From Neckera pumila (Eukaryota > Streptophyta > Bryopsida > Hypnales > Neckeraceae): a stretch of 64,000 bases of DNA. Location: the NCBI GenBank assembly GCA_963969595.1, contig OZ018416.1, forward strand, positions 932,501 through 996,500, in the 5' to 3' direction. Each line of letters opens with the position of its first letter. Position 1 is the stretch's first letter. Positions 1-11,608 of the stretch are shown one piece after another. Under the pieces are notes generated by a model. It searched no databases and was not told the DNA's origin. It was given only the letters and a program-made list of their open reading frames with translations. A program made the translations under genes and the position numbers.

Positions 1-416
1 CTATGTAGTCAAACACACACAATTTGGTCCTTTAGAGGGTGTGGGTGTTTTATTTCCACCCTTGGAATAAAGTATACATAAAGCTAGGCTCTTCTAATTG
101 TGAGGTCGAACTCCTAAGGGGTGTCTAACAACGTATAATCTAGTTGAGCCTTCCAAGCAATGGATCTTTGTTGTTTTCTACTCCTAATTGTTTACTGGTT
201 AATACTTAATCAAAATAACCAAACTGAACCACTTGTCAAAATTGGTGGTCGGTTTTGACTTTAATTGCCAAAATTGAGGTCCAATAGTCGTTAGTCAGAC
301 AAAATGAAAAAATAACTTAATCTGTGGGGTTTGTTTTGCCCTTCCTTTAATAACAAAGAATTCTAACTTCATTGGAGATCTCTAGCAAATAATAGTGAAT
401 GAAGCTTTAACTTAAA
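1..416. other. AT-rich intergenic, no gene seen
   Basis: No reading frame with coding character and no clear element boundary. A stretch near position 27 (TTTGGTCCTTTAG) resembles the terminal motif of the repeat family that recurs across the window, but the rest of that element is not recognisable here. Confidence 0.5.
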
Positions 417-744
417 CTAGTGTGGCCCTGTGCCGTTGGCCCAATTTTCATCTACTCCCGGTTCCAGTCCTGGTTCTACTTCCGATTCTACTCCCAGTTC
501 TACTCCCGGTTCCACTCCCAATACCAAGAACAATACCAAAATCAAAGTAAAAGTAATTTTCTAATTTTTTAATCAATAAATACTTTGAAATTCAATAACT
601 TTTGCACCACCGCTCCAAACGCCACAAAACCAAGCCGGTGCACCCCTCCTCGGCGAGAGCTTTCCGACGGTACCAAGCACATGGCTGGGGAACGCACGGT
701 CAAGAAGTTGTCCACGCTACAAACAAACAAACAAACAAACAAAC
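417..744 (-). repeat. Dispersed 328-bp repeat, copy A (inverted partner at 31,451)
   Basis: This block is the reverse complement, at roughly 90 percent or better by eye, of 31,451-31,778. It carries about six imperfect 12-bp units of the type GGTTCTACTCCC, an AT-rich middle, a GC-rich stretch with GGTGCACCCCTCCTCGGC, and a run of CAAA tetranucleotides at 721-744. On the minus strand it ends CACACTAG followed by T. The CTAG-T ending is what plant Helitrons show at the 3' end, but I see no good subterminal hairpin or 5' TC end, so the class is open. Weak similarity between the copies continues about 20 bp past the CAAA run. Confidence 0.75.
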
Positions 745-778
745 TGATTTGAGGTATTGATTATCTTTGGTAAACTTT

Positions 779-1550
779 TTAAACCTTTGAGATAAATTCT
801 CAACTAATTCTTACTAGCGGGGTAAAATTTGGAATTTTACTGTTATCCTTGGAGATTGATGTTTTTATCTTTTTACCTTTGCCATTAATTCTTTAAGAAG
901 GTAAAAATTCCTAACGATTAGCTTTTTGATTTAAACATTATTAACTGTGAATTTTGACCGTATTGGTTCATCAAAATTCTTACGTAATTCTTTTTTACTC
1001 TAGGTTCTAACTTTTGACTTCTTAGGTAATTGTTATTCACTGTGAATTTTGACCGTGTCGGTTCATCAAAATTCTTACAAAATTCTTTTTTATCCTAAGG
1101 TTCTAAATTATTTCTACTTTTACTTTGTATTTTAATATTCCTAAAATACTTCTATTTGATTCCTGAATGAGCAAATTACCTTTTATAATTCTTTTTATCT
1201 TTAGTAATTAATTCTCAATTAATTCTCAATTACTTCTTACTAATCAAGTAAATTTCGAGTTTTGACTTTTATCTCTTGAGATCAATATTCTTATCTTTTA
1301 GCCCTTATTTCAAAGTTTTAATAAGGTAAAAGCTTCTTACTTTTGACTTCTTGGGTAATTGTTGGTTACGGGTGAATTTTGACCGTTGTCCGGTTCATCA
1401 AAATTCCTCCGTAGGTCTTTTTTATCCTAAAGTTCTAAATTATCACTACTTTTACCTTGTAGCATCAAATTCCTAAAATATTCTTAAAATATTCTAAAAT
1501 ATTCCTGAAAAGATTTCTGAATGATTTCCCTTCGTAACTTCTCTTTTTAT
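779..1550. repeat. Tandemly duplicated AT-rich block (about 425-bp period)
   Basis: The segment starting near 779 (GAGATAAATTCTCAACTAAT) recurs in diverged form near 1,203, and both halves continue through matching landmarks, including the motif GTGAATTTTGACCG...GGTTCATCAAAATTC at about 944, 1,038 and 1,371. The first half has an extra internal duplication of about 92 bp (944-1,035 and 1,036-1,120). No coding frame. It may be the non-coding part of an old retroelement. Confidence 0.6.
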
Positions 1551-2550
1551 GGCTACTTTTCTTCTTTTACGGCTACTTTTCTTCTAGGATAAATTCGAGT
1601 AACTTTTTCTTAATTGCGATAAAATCGTTGTGTAATTGCTATAGTAAATTTCTAAAAATCCTTCGTAAATTCCTATTGGATTTTTTCCTAATTTCCTACT
1701 ATGATTCCAGTTTCTTTAACAATTCGGAAAGTTTAACATCTATTCTACAAACTTGGAATTAATACAAGAAATAAAATAATTAGTTAAAAATAATTAATTA
1801 CTAACCTGAACATTGTTGCTTTCCTCGTTGTACAACGCCACCCATTGGTCAATTGCACGCTCCAACTCCATCTTCCGTGTTTGGCATTTTGGCGTTTGCT
1901 TTTTTACAACCTTTTTAATGGATTTTTGTAAATCCCCAATCTTTTTTCCAAGTATTTTCTTTTCTTTTGTTCTTTTCTTTTTTCTTTCAAGTGTTTCCTT
2001 TTCTTTTGGGATATTTCCAGGGAATAAATCTAACCAAACCTAATACCAACTTCTTGGCTAATTCCCTTGGAATCAAACAAGGTCTCGAAACAAAGTTTAT
2101 CTAACTTCTTCTAACTAATAACGAACTTCTAGAATCTAATAAAGTCAACTATTCTTTCGTTTTTCCTTTCTAATTGGCCTATAAGCAAATTCCAACCTTG
2201 TTTAAGGGGTTCAAATATTCTCAATTGAATGAACCTCCTTCACTTAAACTTTGTACTAAAACACTTGTCTTCTTCACTTGCAAATTGTTTTGCGAGTGTT
2301 GTTGCTATAGAGTTGGACGTTTGCCTTCCAAGATGAAGCTATGGCGTCGTTGGCCTGACGAATATACTGTATACACACTAGAAAAAGAAGTTTCAAATGA
2401 AATTAGTATGTAGGCGTGCTAGTACACTACATGTAAGGACTCATACTTGATAATTTCAATTTGAGAGTGATCTGTTCTGATCTATCATTCTCTGTTTTGT
2501 AATACCTCAACCAAATCACATCTATCCTTCCTCACTCTGGTTCTCCTTTG

Positions 2551-2940
2551 GAAATCTGAAATTAGTTAACTCTCCCTCACCAACTCTCTGGTTCGTTTTT
2601 GTTGAAAAATTGAGAGCTTTGGCTTTGCTCACAATTGGTTACTAGTGAATCTGAAATTAGTGAACTCTGGCTTTGTTCAACTGGTTAACTAGTAAGATTT
2701 TGAAATTTGGTTCACTTTGGAGTTGTTCTAATTAGTTAACTAGTGAGAAACTGAAATTTGGTTAACTCTGGAGTTGTTCCAATTAGTTAACTAGTGAAAA
2801 ATCTGAAATTAGGAACTCTGGCTTTGTTCGCAATTCATTAACTAGTGAAAAATCTGAAATTAGTTAACTCTGGAGTTGTTCCAATTAGTTAACTAGTGAG
2901 AAATTTGAAATTTTAGTTAATCCTCTCCCTCACAAACTCC
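2551..2940. repeat. Minisatellite, about 57-bp unit
   Basis: About six degenerate units, each with the core CTGAAATTAGTTAACTC then TGGAGTTGTTCCAATT then AGTTAACTAGTGA. The first and last units both run into a CTCTCCCTCAC motif, so the array looks like an internal expansion inside a once single-copy sequence. No reading frame is kept across units. Confidence 0.7.
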
Positions 2941-5900
2941 TCTAGTTGACTGTAATTCCCAAAACACCAGTTAGTTTAGGAAAGAATCAATTAAACCAAA
3001 AAATTGGGACCCGTGGATATCCTCCTGGTTTTTGGTCGGTTTCTGATGGATGCATGTGGGAAAATCAGCCCAGTTAGCAACCCAGTACAGTAAGCGATCT
3101 AGAACAACACGATCTGACAAGCCGGGCTGGTCACAGATCTTGCTAGCCGGTACTTGGCCGGTTGTCTTGGCTGGATTCCTGAATTTTTGAACTGGCTGGC
3201 TAGCCCTCGGCCGGTCGCTAGACTGGTATTTCCTAATTTTTGAACTGGCAGTTGTTGCCAAAGTTCTGGTTTTTTAAACCAAAACTTGGATCTCCAAATG
3301 GGAATCCCTTAACAGAAATTTTAAAAAATGAAAAATTCCAATTAAGTGCAAAGCTTTGCCATTCGGGGGAGTTAGGATTGAACTTCTAGACAAGTTTTAA
3401 CACGGAAATTTTAAACAAATGGAAACTAAATCTAGGGTGATAGCTTTGCCGTATTAGAGGGGTTAACCTCAAAGTATGGATGATTTTGACAAGGGAATTT
3501 AGTTTATACTAAAGGAAACTAGGTCCAGGACAATAGCTTGGTTGTCTTAGAGGGGTTAACCTCAAATTCTGGACGACTTTGACAAAGGAAATTCTTAAAC
3601 TAGACGGTAAGAGCTTGGTTCCAACACAAACTTCTTCAAAATAATTATGACTCTTTTAAGGACAACATTTTCAAACGTCAAGGCTCTAGGGGGATGTTCT
3701 ATGAAGTGAGTCAAGATATCTTACACAAGGAGCTCGATTTGAAGGGGTTAGAAACCACAAATTCCTAAACCTCAACAAAAAGACACATACAACAGGGTTA
3801 ATCTCAATTCAAGTACGTGTAAGCAAATAAGCAATTCAAAGGGACCCCAACGTCCTTTGAAAGAGCTCAAAATGCAAGAGAACGTTTGATGAAAGTTAAG
3901 GAGCAAAGCTCCAATTGCATTAAAACAAATTTTTGGCGGAAAACCGCCAATTCCAATAACGTGGCCATGTTTTGGCCAAAGCTTTATGAAAAGTAAAAGG
4001 GGTGCAAAGAGAGGGGAGGAGATGGCTTTATATACTCGCTCAAGGCTCTCACCTTCCCTCCATATACCTACTTCTACTCCTAGGTAAATTCAAATTTACT
4101 TACTTAAAATTCTACAATACTGTTGTGATCACTCTAACTTTTGGAGAAATGCTCCAAACTCTAAACCGATTGCGCCATTGTCTTTAAAAGACCCAAATTA
4201 GTCTAAGGGTCTTCCTACCCCTATTTCCAAGTTGTTTTGTATGTTAAAACCAACTTTTAGTGTATCGCTAAAAAAGGTAAAAATCCAATTGTTGGAGATA
4301 TTTTGTTTTCAAGTTTTGATTGGCTAGGGTTGTTGATGAGGTCCAATATAGTAAGAAAAGAGTCCAAGTTGACTCCAACCGGAAATCGGGAGCTCCTGGT
4401 GTGCCGATCAACTTAATGAATGTTTTAAAATTCGTTAAAAATCCATTAGCGCCGCCGGTTCTGGTACTTGTCGGGGTCGGAATGTAATGGAATTTGATTG
4501 GGCACTTTATTAGCACTAAAAATTCTATTCTAATTTTTAGTGGGATTTTACGGCCACTTCGGGATTTTCTAGGAATTTCTCAATGCGTGAAAACACGGTT
4601 GACTTCCCAGGAAGTCATTTCTGCAATTCGGAAAATTACGAAATTTTTTGGGCAACTTCTAGGAAGCACTCAAGTGCCATGTGCAAACTTACAATTTTCT
4701 TTGCACTAATCAAAGGAGTTTATAATTTAATTCCTTCCAGTTTAATTCCCTCTCGGGGGGGAATCATTCTAGATATAGAGTTAATTCCCTCCCAGGAGGG
4801 GAATCATTCTTGGTCAAGGGAATCTAGAAATCAAGCTTCATCGTTACACTCCAAACAGGTTTCCTAGTCAAAACCTCCATTCTTTGCTTGTGGACTGCTT
4901 ATAATCCCGGTTTATGGTTTTATCTCTATTGTCACATGACTTCTCTTCCATCTTCTATTCTTTATCCTAAGTATTTTACCTGCCTTTCAAAAGTCTAATT
5001 CTAGATGGTTCTACGGTTTGGCCATCAGGTTTAATACCACCTGAACCCTCAAATGTTTTCCCAACCGCTCAAATAGACTTAATATTAGTTCATAAAAATA
5101 ATTAGAGTGTTTTCGGGCTTTTTGGTCAAATTACATCGCATTTGTAGGGATTTCCTCCAATTGTCATGTGAATATACTTATAATGTTTTTTTAACCCTAA
5201 TTAACCGTAAATGTGAGCAAAAAATTAAAAAAAAAAAATTCTGAGGTTCAAGTGCTAAGTTGGGGGCTCACAAGGGATTAAAAATTGGATGAATGTTTGA
5301 AGAATTGGCTAGATGATCTTAATGAACACCCAATTTGAAAGGCAAACTATGGAATATGGCAATTTTGTCAGAAAATAAGACTTGAAAATGAATTGAAATT
5401 TTTCAGTACACGTATTAATAATGATATTTAGAGTTTGTAACACCATTTTTAAACTATAATACAAAATATCAATACAATTACCAGTATTACCAACAATAAA
5501 TGTCAATATGAACACCATTTGTTGACTATTGTATAGGATACTGTAATTTTTAGTAGTGTTCATGTTGACATGTCATGCACTAAATGTTAAGAATACCATT
5601 AATGTTACCAATACTAACCGCCAACTTGAACACTATTATCAATCAAGTGTGAATTTGAGTGAGTCAAATAAGAGCATTGCCACCATTTATCAGCATATAG
5701 GCCCAACATGGTGGTTGCTGAACCTGGAAGTGTTGTCACCCATCACCATAGACTTGAGGATGGCGAATTTAAGCCGACCCACTCCAAAACATGAAAATGC
5801 ATACCATCTCTTGTATCATCTTCACGCTATACTGAGCTGCAATTCTGGGATATGTGGAAGAATAATTATTATTTTTTTGTCAACAACATGGCCCGCTAGT
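2941..5900. repeat. Repeat-derived intergenic with a three-unit tandem repeat at about 3,310-3,600
   Basis: Three diverged units of about 92-100 bp share TAGCTTTGCC..TTAGAGGGGTTA and a GACTTTGACAA motif. A small two-unit repeat at about 4,730-4,815 carries two short palindromes (TTCCCTCTCGGGGGGGAA and its neighbour). The GC-richer patch at 2,971-3,261 is open on the minus strand but repeats CTGAATTTTTGAACTGGC internally and has no recognisable product. Nothing here supports a gene. Confidence 0.5.
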
Positions 5901-6269
5901 GAATAGTAGCTGAAAAAACAGAGTATATTGTGGTGCTATGCCATGGGAGAATGGGGGAGCAAGATAGCACTAGGTCTACTTCAATTCGTCAACACTACAC
6001 AATTCTTTTGCCAAGTCACATTTCTTATGAAACCATGGCGATTCTCTAATACAATAAGCAACACTAAATGTAACGTAATACTAAATACCATTATTAGTGT
6101 AGCGTAACAAAATACTGTATCCCACGCTACATACCAAAAAGAGAGTAACGTAAACTCCACAGTGACCCCAGCACTGTTCGTACGAGGAGCATCTCCCCTC
6201 CGAGCTTGCTTCAAGCAACGTCATTCTCCCGCTTTGCGAGGTTTACGATTTTGGGAACGCTGGGGAGCC

Positions 6270-6320
6270 ATGATCACCTTGTCTCTAGAGCTTTCATGTT
6301 TTCTCTATACCTGGGTTTAG
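6270..6320 (+). promoter_or_regulatory. Possible uORF upstream of the nuclease gene
   Basis: An ATG-started 16-codon frame ending in TAG lies 46 bp before the nuclease start codon. If transcription starts upstream, in the GC-richer stretch near 6,150-6,260, this would be a short upstream ORF that could reduce translation of the main frame. The transcription start is not known, so this is tentative. Confidence 0.35.
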
Positions 6321-6365
6321 GAGATTGTTGAGCGAAGCGTGAAGGCCTGGGATTTTGGCGTAGAC

Positions 6366-8819
6366 ATGGCGGGTCATGGCTGCTCTGTTTCAGTGCGGAT
6401 GTTTCTGTCAATTTTAGGTTTGGCGCTCTGTTTGACGATCTTTCCGGGGCGTATTGGAGCTTGGGGAGCTGATGGGCACCATGCTACTTGCCTGCTTGCA
6501 GAGGTGCATACTTAAAATTGTCTTTGATCTGGAATTTCACTTCGGGTCTGCATTTGCTTTTGATGATCAATAGGGTCGAACCATGTGTGTTTGAGCGAAG
6601 CATTTGGTGATGTGAATGCGTGAAAATTGCTTTCAGTCCGAAGTAGAATCTGAGTACTTTGAATTGTGGGATTGGGGTTGGGGTTTAGCCTGTAATGGGC
6701 CAATTGGGGCTTATGTTTTTTGGCAGTATGGATGACGTCACAGTTTTTTTTTTCCTTTCGTCCAATTTTATCTAGCTTTTGTCAACAGATGATTCAAATT
6801 CTGGTGATATTAAATCATGTTCTTCACCACATGATCAATTGTCTAGTTTTTTAGACGATGAATCCTTAGTCCTGTTAGGGGTGTAGGGATTGCTCTACTC
6901 AATTAGCGTTTTGATGCTGATCTCCTCCTGCAGCCTTTGCTGGAACCTGCAACGTGGAAAGCGGTGAGATCTTTGCTTCCAGAGCATGCGAACGGGAGCC
7001 TGTCCAGCCTGTGCACATGGCCAGACGACATCAAGTGGATGCAAAAGTATCACTGGACAGCTCCTCTTCATTACATTGACACACCTGACTTTCTCTGCCG
7101 TTACAACTATGACCGTAAAGTTTCTAACCTTCTTATCTCAGCGTTTCTCAATTTTTTGTTCGGAGAATGCCCCCCCTCTGAATCTCTGTGCTTATGGCTT
7201 GTCGTTCTTGATGGCGCAGGTGACTGTTATGACGAGCATGGTAACAAGGGCTACTGTGCATCGGGAGCTATTAATAATTTCACCGCTCAGCTGACGCAGT
7301 TCCATCTTCAGCAACAGGCTTCGAGCCGACCTCTTTTGACAAAAGCCAGGGGAACAGAGTGTGAGTGCCAGTGTTTTCTTACATTTACATTTGACTTGTT
7401 TACGGCAGATAGAGACGATCAACAAAAGCAACTACCGGACGCTGTTTCAGGGCTCATGAGCAATCTCCGCAGTCACAAGTTTTTCAGATTGTGTTTGAAG
7501 AGGATTCAAAGATACCTGGTCTTATTATCGGTGCCTCTGGTATGATCAAAATTTCCACATAAATTCTGACATGTTGGTTATGGGCGTTGTCAGATAACTT
7601 GACGGAGGCTCTTCTCTTTCTAGCACACATTGTAGGTGACATCCATCAGGTATTGACACTCTCATCTGCATTCCAATATCTTCGGTTGTCCACCGTCTTA
7701 AGTGCCATCTTGCGAACCTGTGTTGTGTTCCATGGTTGCAGTTTTTTTCCCCTAACATCGTTGCAATCATCCTGTCTCAGCCTTTGCATGTAGGCTTTAC
7801 TTCAGATGCAGGCGGGAACACTATCCTAGTGCGGTGGTACCGACGCAAAGCAAATCTTCATCATGTACGTTTGCGTCCTTTTAGTGAACCTGATCAATCA
7901 CCTCTTTTCAGTTTGTATTTTGGGAAGAAATACCTCCAAATTCTCATTTTATCACTCCCGGAGATGCAGTTTTTGTATTCTTCAGGTGTTAGCACATTCC
8001 TCACACATGCTTCCAGCTTTGGAATGGTGCCAACCCTGCTCTTATTCTTAGTTCAATGCACTTTTGAGTGATAAAACAGGTTTGGGACAACGAAATACTC
8101 GACAGGGCTAAGGATTTGTACTACAACAAGAGTCTTCCCACCATGGTGGATGCGATCTTGAAAAACATTACCGTATGTTCTTTCTTCGCCTTGGTGTTCT
8201 GTACTAGGTTCAAACTTCTGTTGGTACCCATCCCCTTTGTCAATAGCTGTAACATGAAGTTTTGTGGTTCTATTACTGACTCACATCTATCACTGAATTT
8301 GCGCAGAATCATTGGGTTGGACAAGCGCAACTTTGGAGTGAATGCTCAAATGGAGAAATCGCGTGCCCTGATATGTAAGCGAGTCGCAGCTGCTACATTC
8401 TATTGATGGTGCTTGAAAAAAAGAAATTGGGTTTTTTGTAATTTTATATCTCGAATCCGACTGTTTTATTGTGTTGAGGTTTTATGGTTCTGGTGTGCAG
8501 ATACGCAACGGAGGGCATCAGTTTAGCTTGCCAGTATGCATACCGGAACGCCACTCCTGGATCGACACTTACAGGTAACATAATCCTGCTTGCCGAAACA
8601 TAGAGTACGAAGGGTACCTGTAAATGGATTTGCACCACAATCCTTACCTTAACTGATACCTTGCCAAAATGTCCTTGCCACGCAGATGAGTATTTCCTCT
8701 CTCGGTTGCCGATTGTGGAGACAAGATTAGCTCAAGGAGGCGTCAGGCTTGCTGCCATTCTTAACCGCTTGTTTGGTGCCAAAAGCTCCTCCCTAGCAAC
8801 TCGTGATTCCACCCTGTAG
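6366..8819 (+). CDS. S1/P1-type nuclease (plant endonuclease family), 9 exons
   Basis: A secreted or vacuolar zinc-dependent nuclease that degrades single-stranded DNA and RNA; plant members act in senescence and programmed cell death. Exons: 6366-6503, 6934-7114, 7220-7360, 7594-7649, 7781-7864, 8080-8172, 8307-8374, 8501-8574 and 8686-8819, all GT-AG and phase-consistent, giving 322 residues (family about 290-310). A signal peptide covers about residues 10-32, so cleavage would leave the family's N-terminal Trp (W33 of WGADGHH). All expected zinc ligands are visible: W33 and H38, D77 in WPDD, H92 in HYIDTP, then H165, D169 and H175 in the HIVGDIHQPLH motif, and H199/H200 with D203 in LHHVWD. 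The C-terminal LAQGGVRLA motif is also present. A polyadenylation-type AATAAA follows at 9017. The first ATG preceding the signal peptide was chosen as start. Confidence 0.95.
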
Positions 8820-9016
8820 ATTACACTTCTCACTCACACCGTTGCTCATCCTTGTAAGGACATGAAGCCGTCCTATTGCTGTTCCTTTACTGTCTCTGGC
8901 ATGGCTATCTGCTGAGCTTGTGCATGATGTACTCAATTGGCCCCAGTGCCAGTGCCATCGCCAAAAACCTGTGGGAGTGCAGGTCAGTGCTGAAATAGAA
9001 GAATTGTACACTTGGA

Positions 9017-9022
9017 AATAAA
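9017..9022 (+). terminator. AATAAA polyadenylation-type signal of the nuclease gene
   Basis: A canonical AATAAA about 200 bp after the nuclease stop codon, a plausible 3' UTR length for a plant gene. The cleavage site is not determined. Confidence 0.45.
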
Positions 9023-9050
9023 GAAATAGCGTCAGTTGTGCTGCAACTTT

Positions 9051-9201
9051 TCACATGCGAAATATATATCCACCTTTCTTGTTGGAGTTGGACATGCAAG
9101 ACATACTGTCGTGCTCGGAGTCGTCATCTTGACCCTCATTGTCAGGCAGAAAATGAGAAACTGTAGCTTCATCATGATCTAGAATCTTTAGCAAATTTAA
9201 T
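9051..9201 (-). other. Possible terminal exon on the minus strand (weak)
   Basis: On the minus strand, a TTTTCATTGCAG acceptor-like sequence is followed by 49 open codons and a TGA. The predicted stretch has an acidic, serine-rich patch (GQDDDSEHDS). I could not find an upstream exon with a donor in a compatible phase, so this may be chance or a remnant. Confidence 0.2.
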
Positions 9202-9302
9202 CTGCAATGAAAAGATGAATTGCTTATAAGTCTTAAAGTTATATCTGAAAAGCTCTAAAAATTAATAATCGCTTGCAAATCTATGGATTGCAGTCTCTTC
9301 AT

Positions 9303-9318
9303 CCTAAACCCTAAACCC
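9303..9318. promoter_or_regulatory. Double telo-box (AAACCCTAA) upstream of the small zinc-finger gene
   Basis: CCTAAACCCTAAACCC gives two telo-boxes in tandem, 514 bp before the start codon at 9,832; a third TTAGGGTTT lies at about 9,650, likely near the transcription start. Telo-boxes are known in promoters of plant genes tied to cell growth and translation. The link to this gene is inferred from position. Confidence 0.45.
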
Positions 9319-9831
9319 TTAAAAAAACAAAACCAGTCAGTGATTGGTGAAGGCACTTATTCAGCGAATTCAGTAGTCCGAGAAACAAGTAGTCATGTAA
9401 ACCGGTCCGATTTCACACCGATCGCGACATTCTCACACAGCTATTCAATCCGGCTATTATAGGAGCCATGGACGCAAAACAGTGATCTCGTCCGAAATCG
9501 CCACTGAAAGCACGAAGGAGAACGGCAACGGAGACGACGAGGAGGGACGGAGAGAGAACGGACGTCGGATGTAATATAGGCGCAGGGCCTACCAGTCATA
9601 ACAATAACAAAATCCAAGATGAGTCACTATTAAGCGACGCCGTTGGACATTAGGGTTTGCATCGCTCGATACTATCCACTTGCTGCTTTAACTTCATCTC
9701 TATCGGTCCTGGTCACTTGGGTTCTCTCTCGTCTCTGCCGCTCCTCTCTCCCGTTTTAGAACAGTGTCGAAATTCAGTGGATGTGCAAGGGAAACTGCGA
9801 AACAGGGAGTGTAAGGGAGGAGGTTTAAGCG

Positions 9832-10167
9832 ATGACAGGGAAGGCGAAGCCGAAGAAACACACGGCCAAGGAGATTCAAGCGAAGATTGATGCGGCGACG
9901 ACGAACCGAGGTGGCGGCAAGGCAGGAGTCGTGGATCGCAAGGGCTTGGACAAAGGAGGTCATGCGAAGCTCGCGTGCCCTGTGTGTAAGGCGACGGCCC
10001 CTGATGTCAAGAGCATGTTCATCCACCACGAGGCGAAGCATCCGAAGCTGCCATGGGAGGAGGACAAACTCATCAACTTGCACGGCTCGACGTCCTCCTC
10101 CTCCGCCGCCGCTACTGCGTCCGAGGAGAAGCCCAAACCTGGCGTACGAGGGAGCTTGAAGAAGTGA
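9832..10167 (+). CDS. Small plant-specific C2H2-like zinc-finger protein
   Basis: An intronless 111-residue protein that I recognise as a conserved plant family of unknown biochemical role. The basic N-terminus starts MTGKAKPKKHTAKE and is followed by a Gly-rich linker (NRGGGKAG). One finger follows: C49 and C52 in CPVCK, then H65/H66 and H70 in IHHEAKH. The conserved PKLPWEEDK block and a basic GVRGSLKK C-terminus complete the family pattern, so the protein is full length. A Ser/Ala-rich segment at about 88-98 is the variable part. The ATG at 9,832 is the family start. Telo-boxes upstream suggest growth-linked expression. Small size and basic ends fit a nuclear or nucleic-acid-binding protein, but that is inference. 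Confidence 0.9.
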   Translation: MTGKAKPKKHTAKEIQAKIDAATTNRGGGKAGVVDRKGLDKGGHAKLACPVCKATAPDVKSMFIHHEAKHPKLPWEEDKLINLHGSTSSSSAAATASEEKPKPGVRGSLKK

Positions 10168-11608
10168 GGGCGCGGTCGACAGACGATACCGTACTGCGAT
10201 GACTTGCTTTTGTTTAAATCCTATCGCTGATGCTGTTTTTTACAACGATGTATAGCTAAACACCGGGAAACAGAGAAAGATGAGAACGACGCTGGTTATG
10301 CACGGGGTTTCGGTTGGGAAGGGACCTGGTGTAGACGAAACGCAAGCCCGCACTCATGCTTCTCATCGATTTCTTGATGATGCGATTCTCATAGTTTTGC
10401 TGCTCCACTTGAGGTCTAGCAACGTCATCTTTAAAACTACATGGATTTTGTGTCTAGAAGTTTACACCGATGAGATTGACGAACAGGTGTTGAGCCGAGT
10501 TGTGGCGTCTCTTTATGAATGAAAGGCCACCGGATTGATCGCATTCATTGTTATTAGTGTGTTTGTGTTGAGGATGTCGGTTCTGCTATAGGATCTTTTC
10601 GTCATTTGTGGAGATTGTCGGCATCCTTTGTTCAAGAGAGCAATACGTCTTTTCTGCAATTGTGGACGCTTCATGCAGAGAAAGTATCTGTTCTTCTTAA
10701 GGGCGATCTTGTGGACTGTTGACGCGTTGTTTGTCTCTTTGCGCAACCTTACAGTGCTGGCCGCTCTCGTTGAACTCTATGCCGTTGTCGTTCGTTCCTA
10801 GTGCGACACTCACGAGAAATGAAGTAACAGTTTAGTGGCTTCGTCTTCAGCGAACAAATCTATCAGCTCCAGCAATTGACATTGTTTGATGGAGAGAAGC
10901 ACTGCAGTAATAATACCGATTATTCTTCAGTTCCGATGTGCTGCAGAAATGCAATTCTTGATGGTAATACACTTCAAGAATGTGTAGAGGCAGACTTTCC
11001 ATCTTCCTGTGCATGAGCGGGAAGCTTAAAACTAGAGTCCAGTGACCAACCCTGGTGTTGCGAACAATTGTGTACTGCATTGTCTACAAACAAAGTCAAT
11101 CCATACAGGATCGTGCATTGTGGAGTCGAACACTTTATCATGTGAACCGCCTGAAAAAGTACTGTAGTGACTGGAGTCCAAGGATATGAGTTAGGTACCG
11201 CCACACGTAAGCGATGGTTTTTGAGAATCCTACTAACGGCGGAGGTGTGAGGACTCACTGAACCTAAAGTAGGACGAAATGCTACGACAAGCTGAGCTGT
11301 GGGGATTTGCAATATAAAATTTGTATTCAAGTTCCACTCGAGGAAATTATGCACATCTTTCATGCTTAGTATACAATACAAATGCATCAAAGCTATTTAC
11401 TGCATGAACTGCTTCTCGCCCTTGAGCATGTTGATGCAAATCTATTTAGTGCCAGAGCAACAATTGAAAATGCAAATACAACAAATTTCAGCAGATTTGC
11501 TAGGTAAAATGGTTGCCTCTCTACTATACAATTCCTGCAAATCTGACATGTCAATCTTTGTACGCTACTTTACAAAGCAGAACCACTGTCACTCCAAGAA
11601 TCGGAACT
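10168..11608. other. Convergent 3' flanks; no further gene seen
   Basis: This space lies between the stop codon of the zinc-finger gene (+) and that of the unknown plastid protein gene (-). Moderate GC and scattered short frames fit 3' UTRs and spacer. A 138-codon minus-strand frame at 10,974-11,390 has no recognisable domain and no conserved-looking start. Confidence 0.5.

Noticed and set aside
2971..3261. 96-codon minus-strand frame in a GC-richer patch
   Set aside because: Non-ATG start, internal DNA repeats, no domain; treated as repeat-derived.
5556..5906. 116-codon plus-strand frame before the nuclease gene
   Set aside because: Non-ATG start and composition like the surrounding spacer; does not splice to the nuclease.
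10974..11390. 138-codon minus-strand frame
   Set aside because: Lies in the 3' flank of the minus-strand gene, with no domain or splice link.
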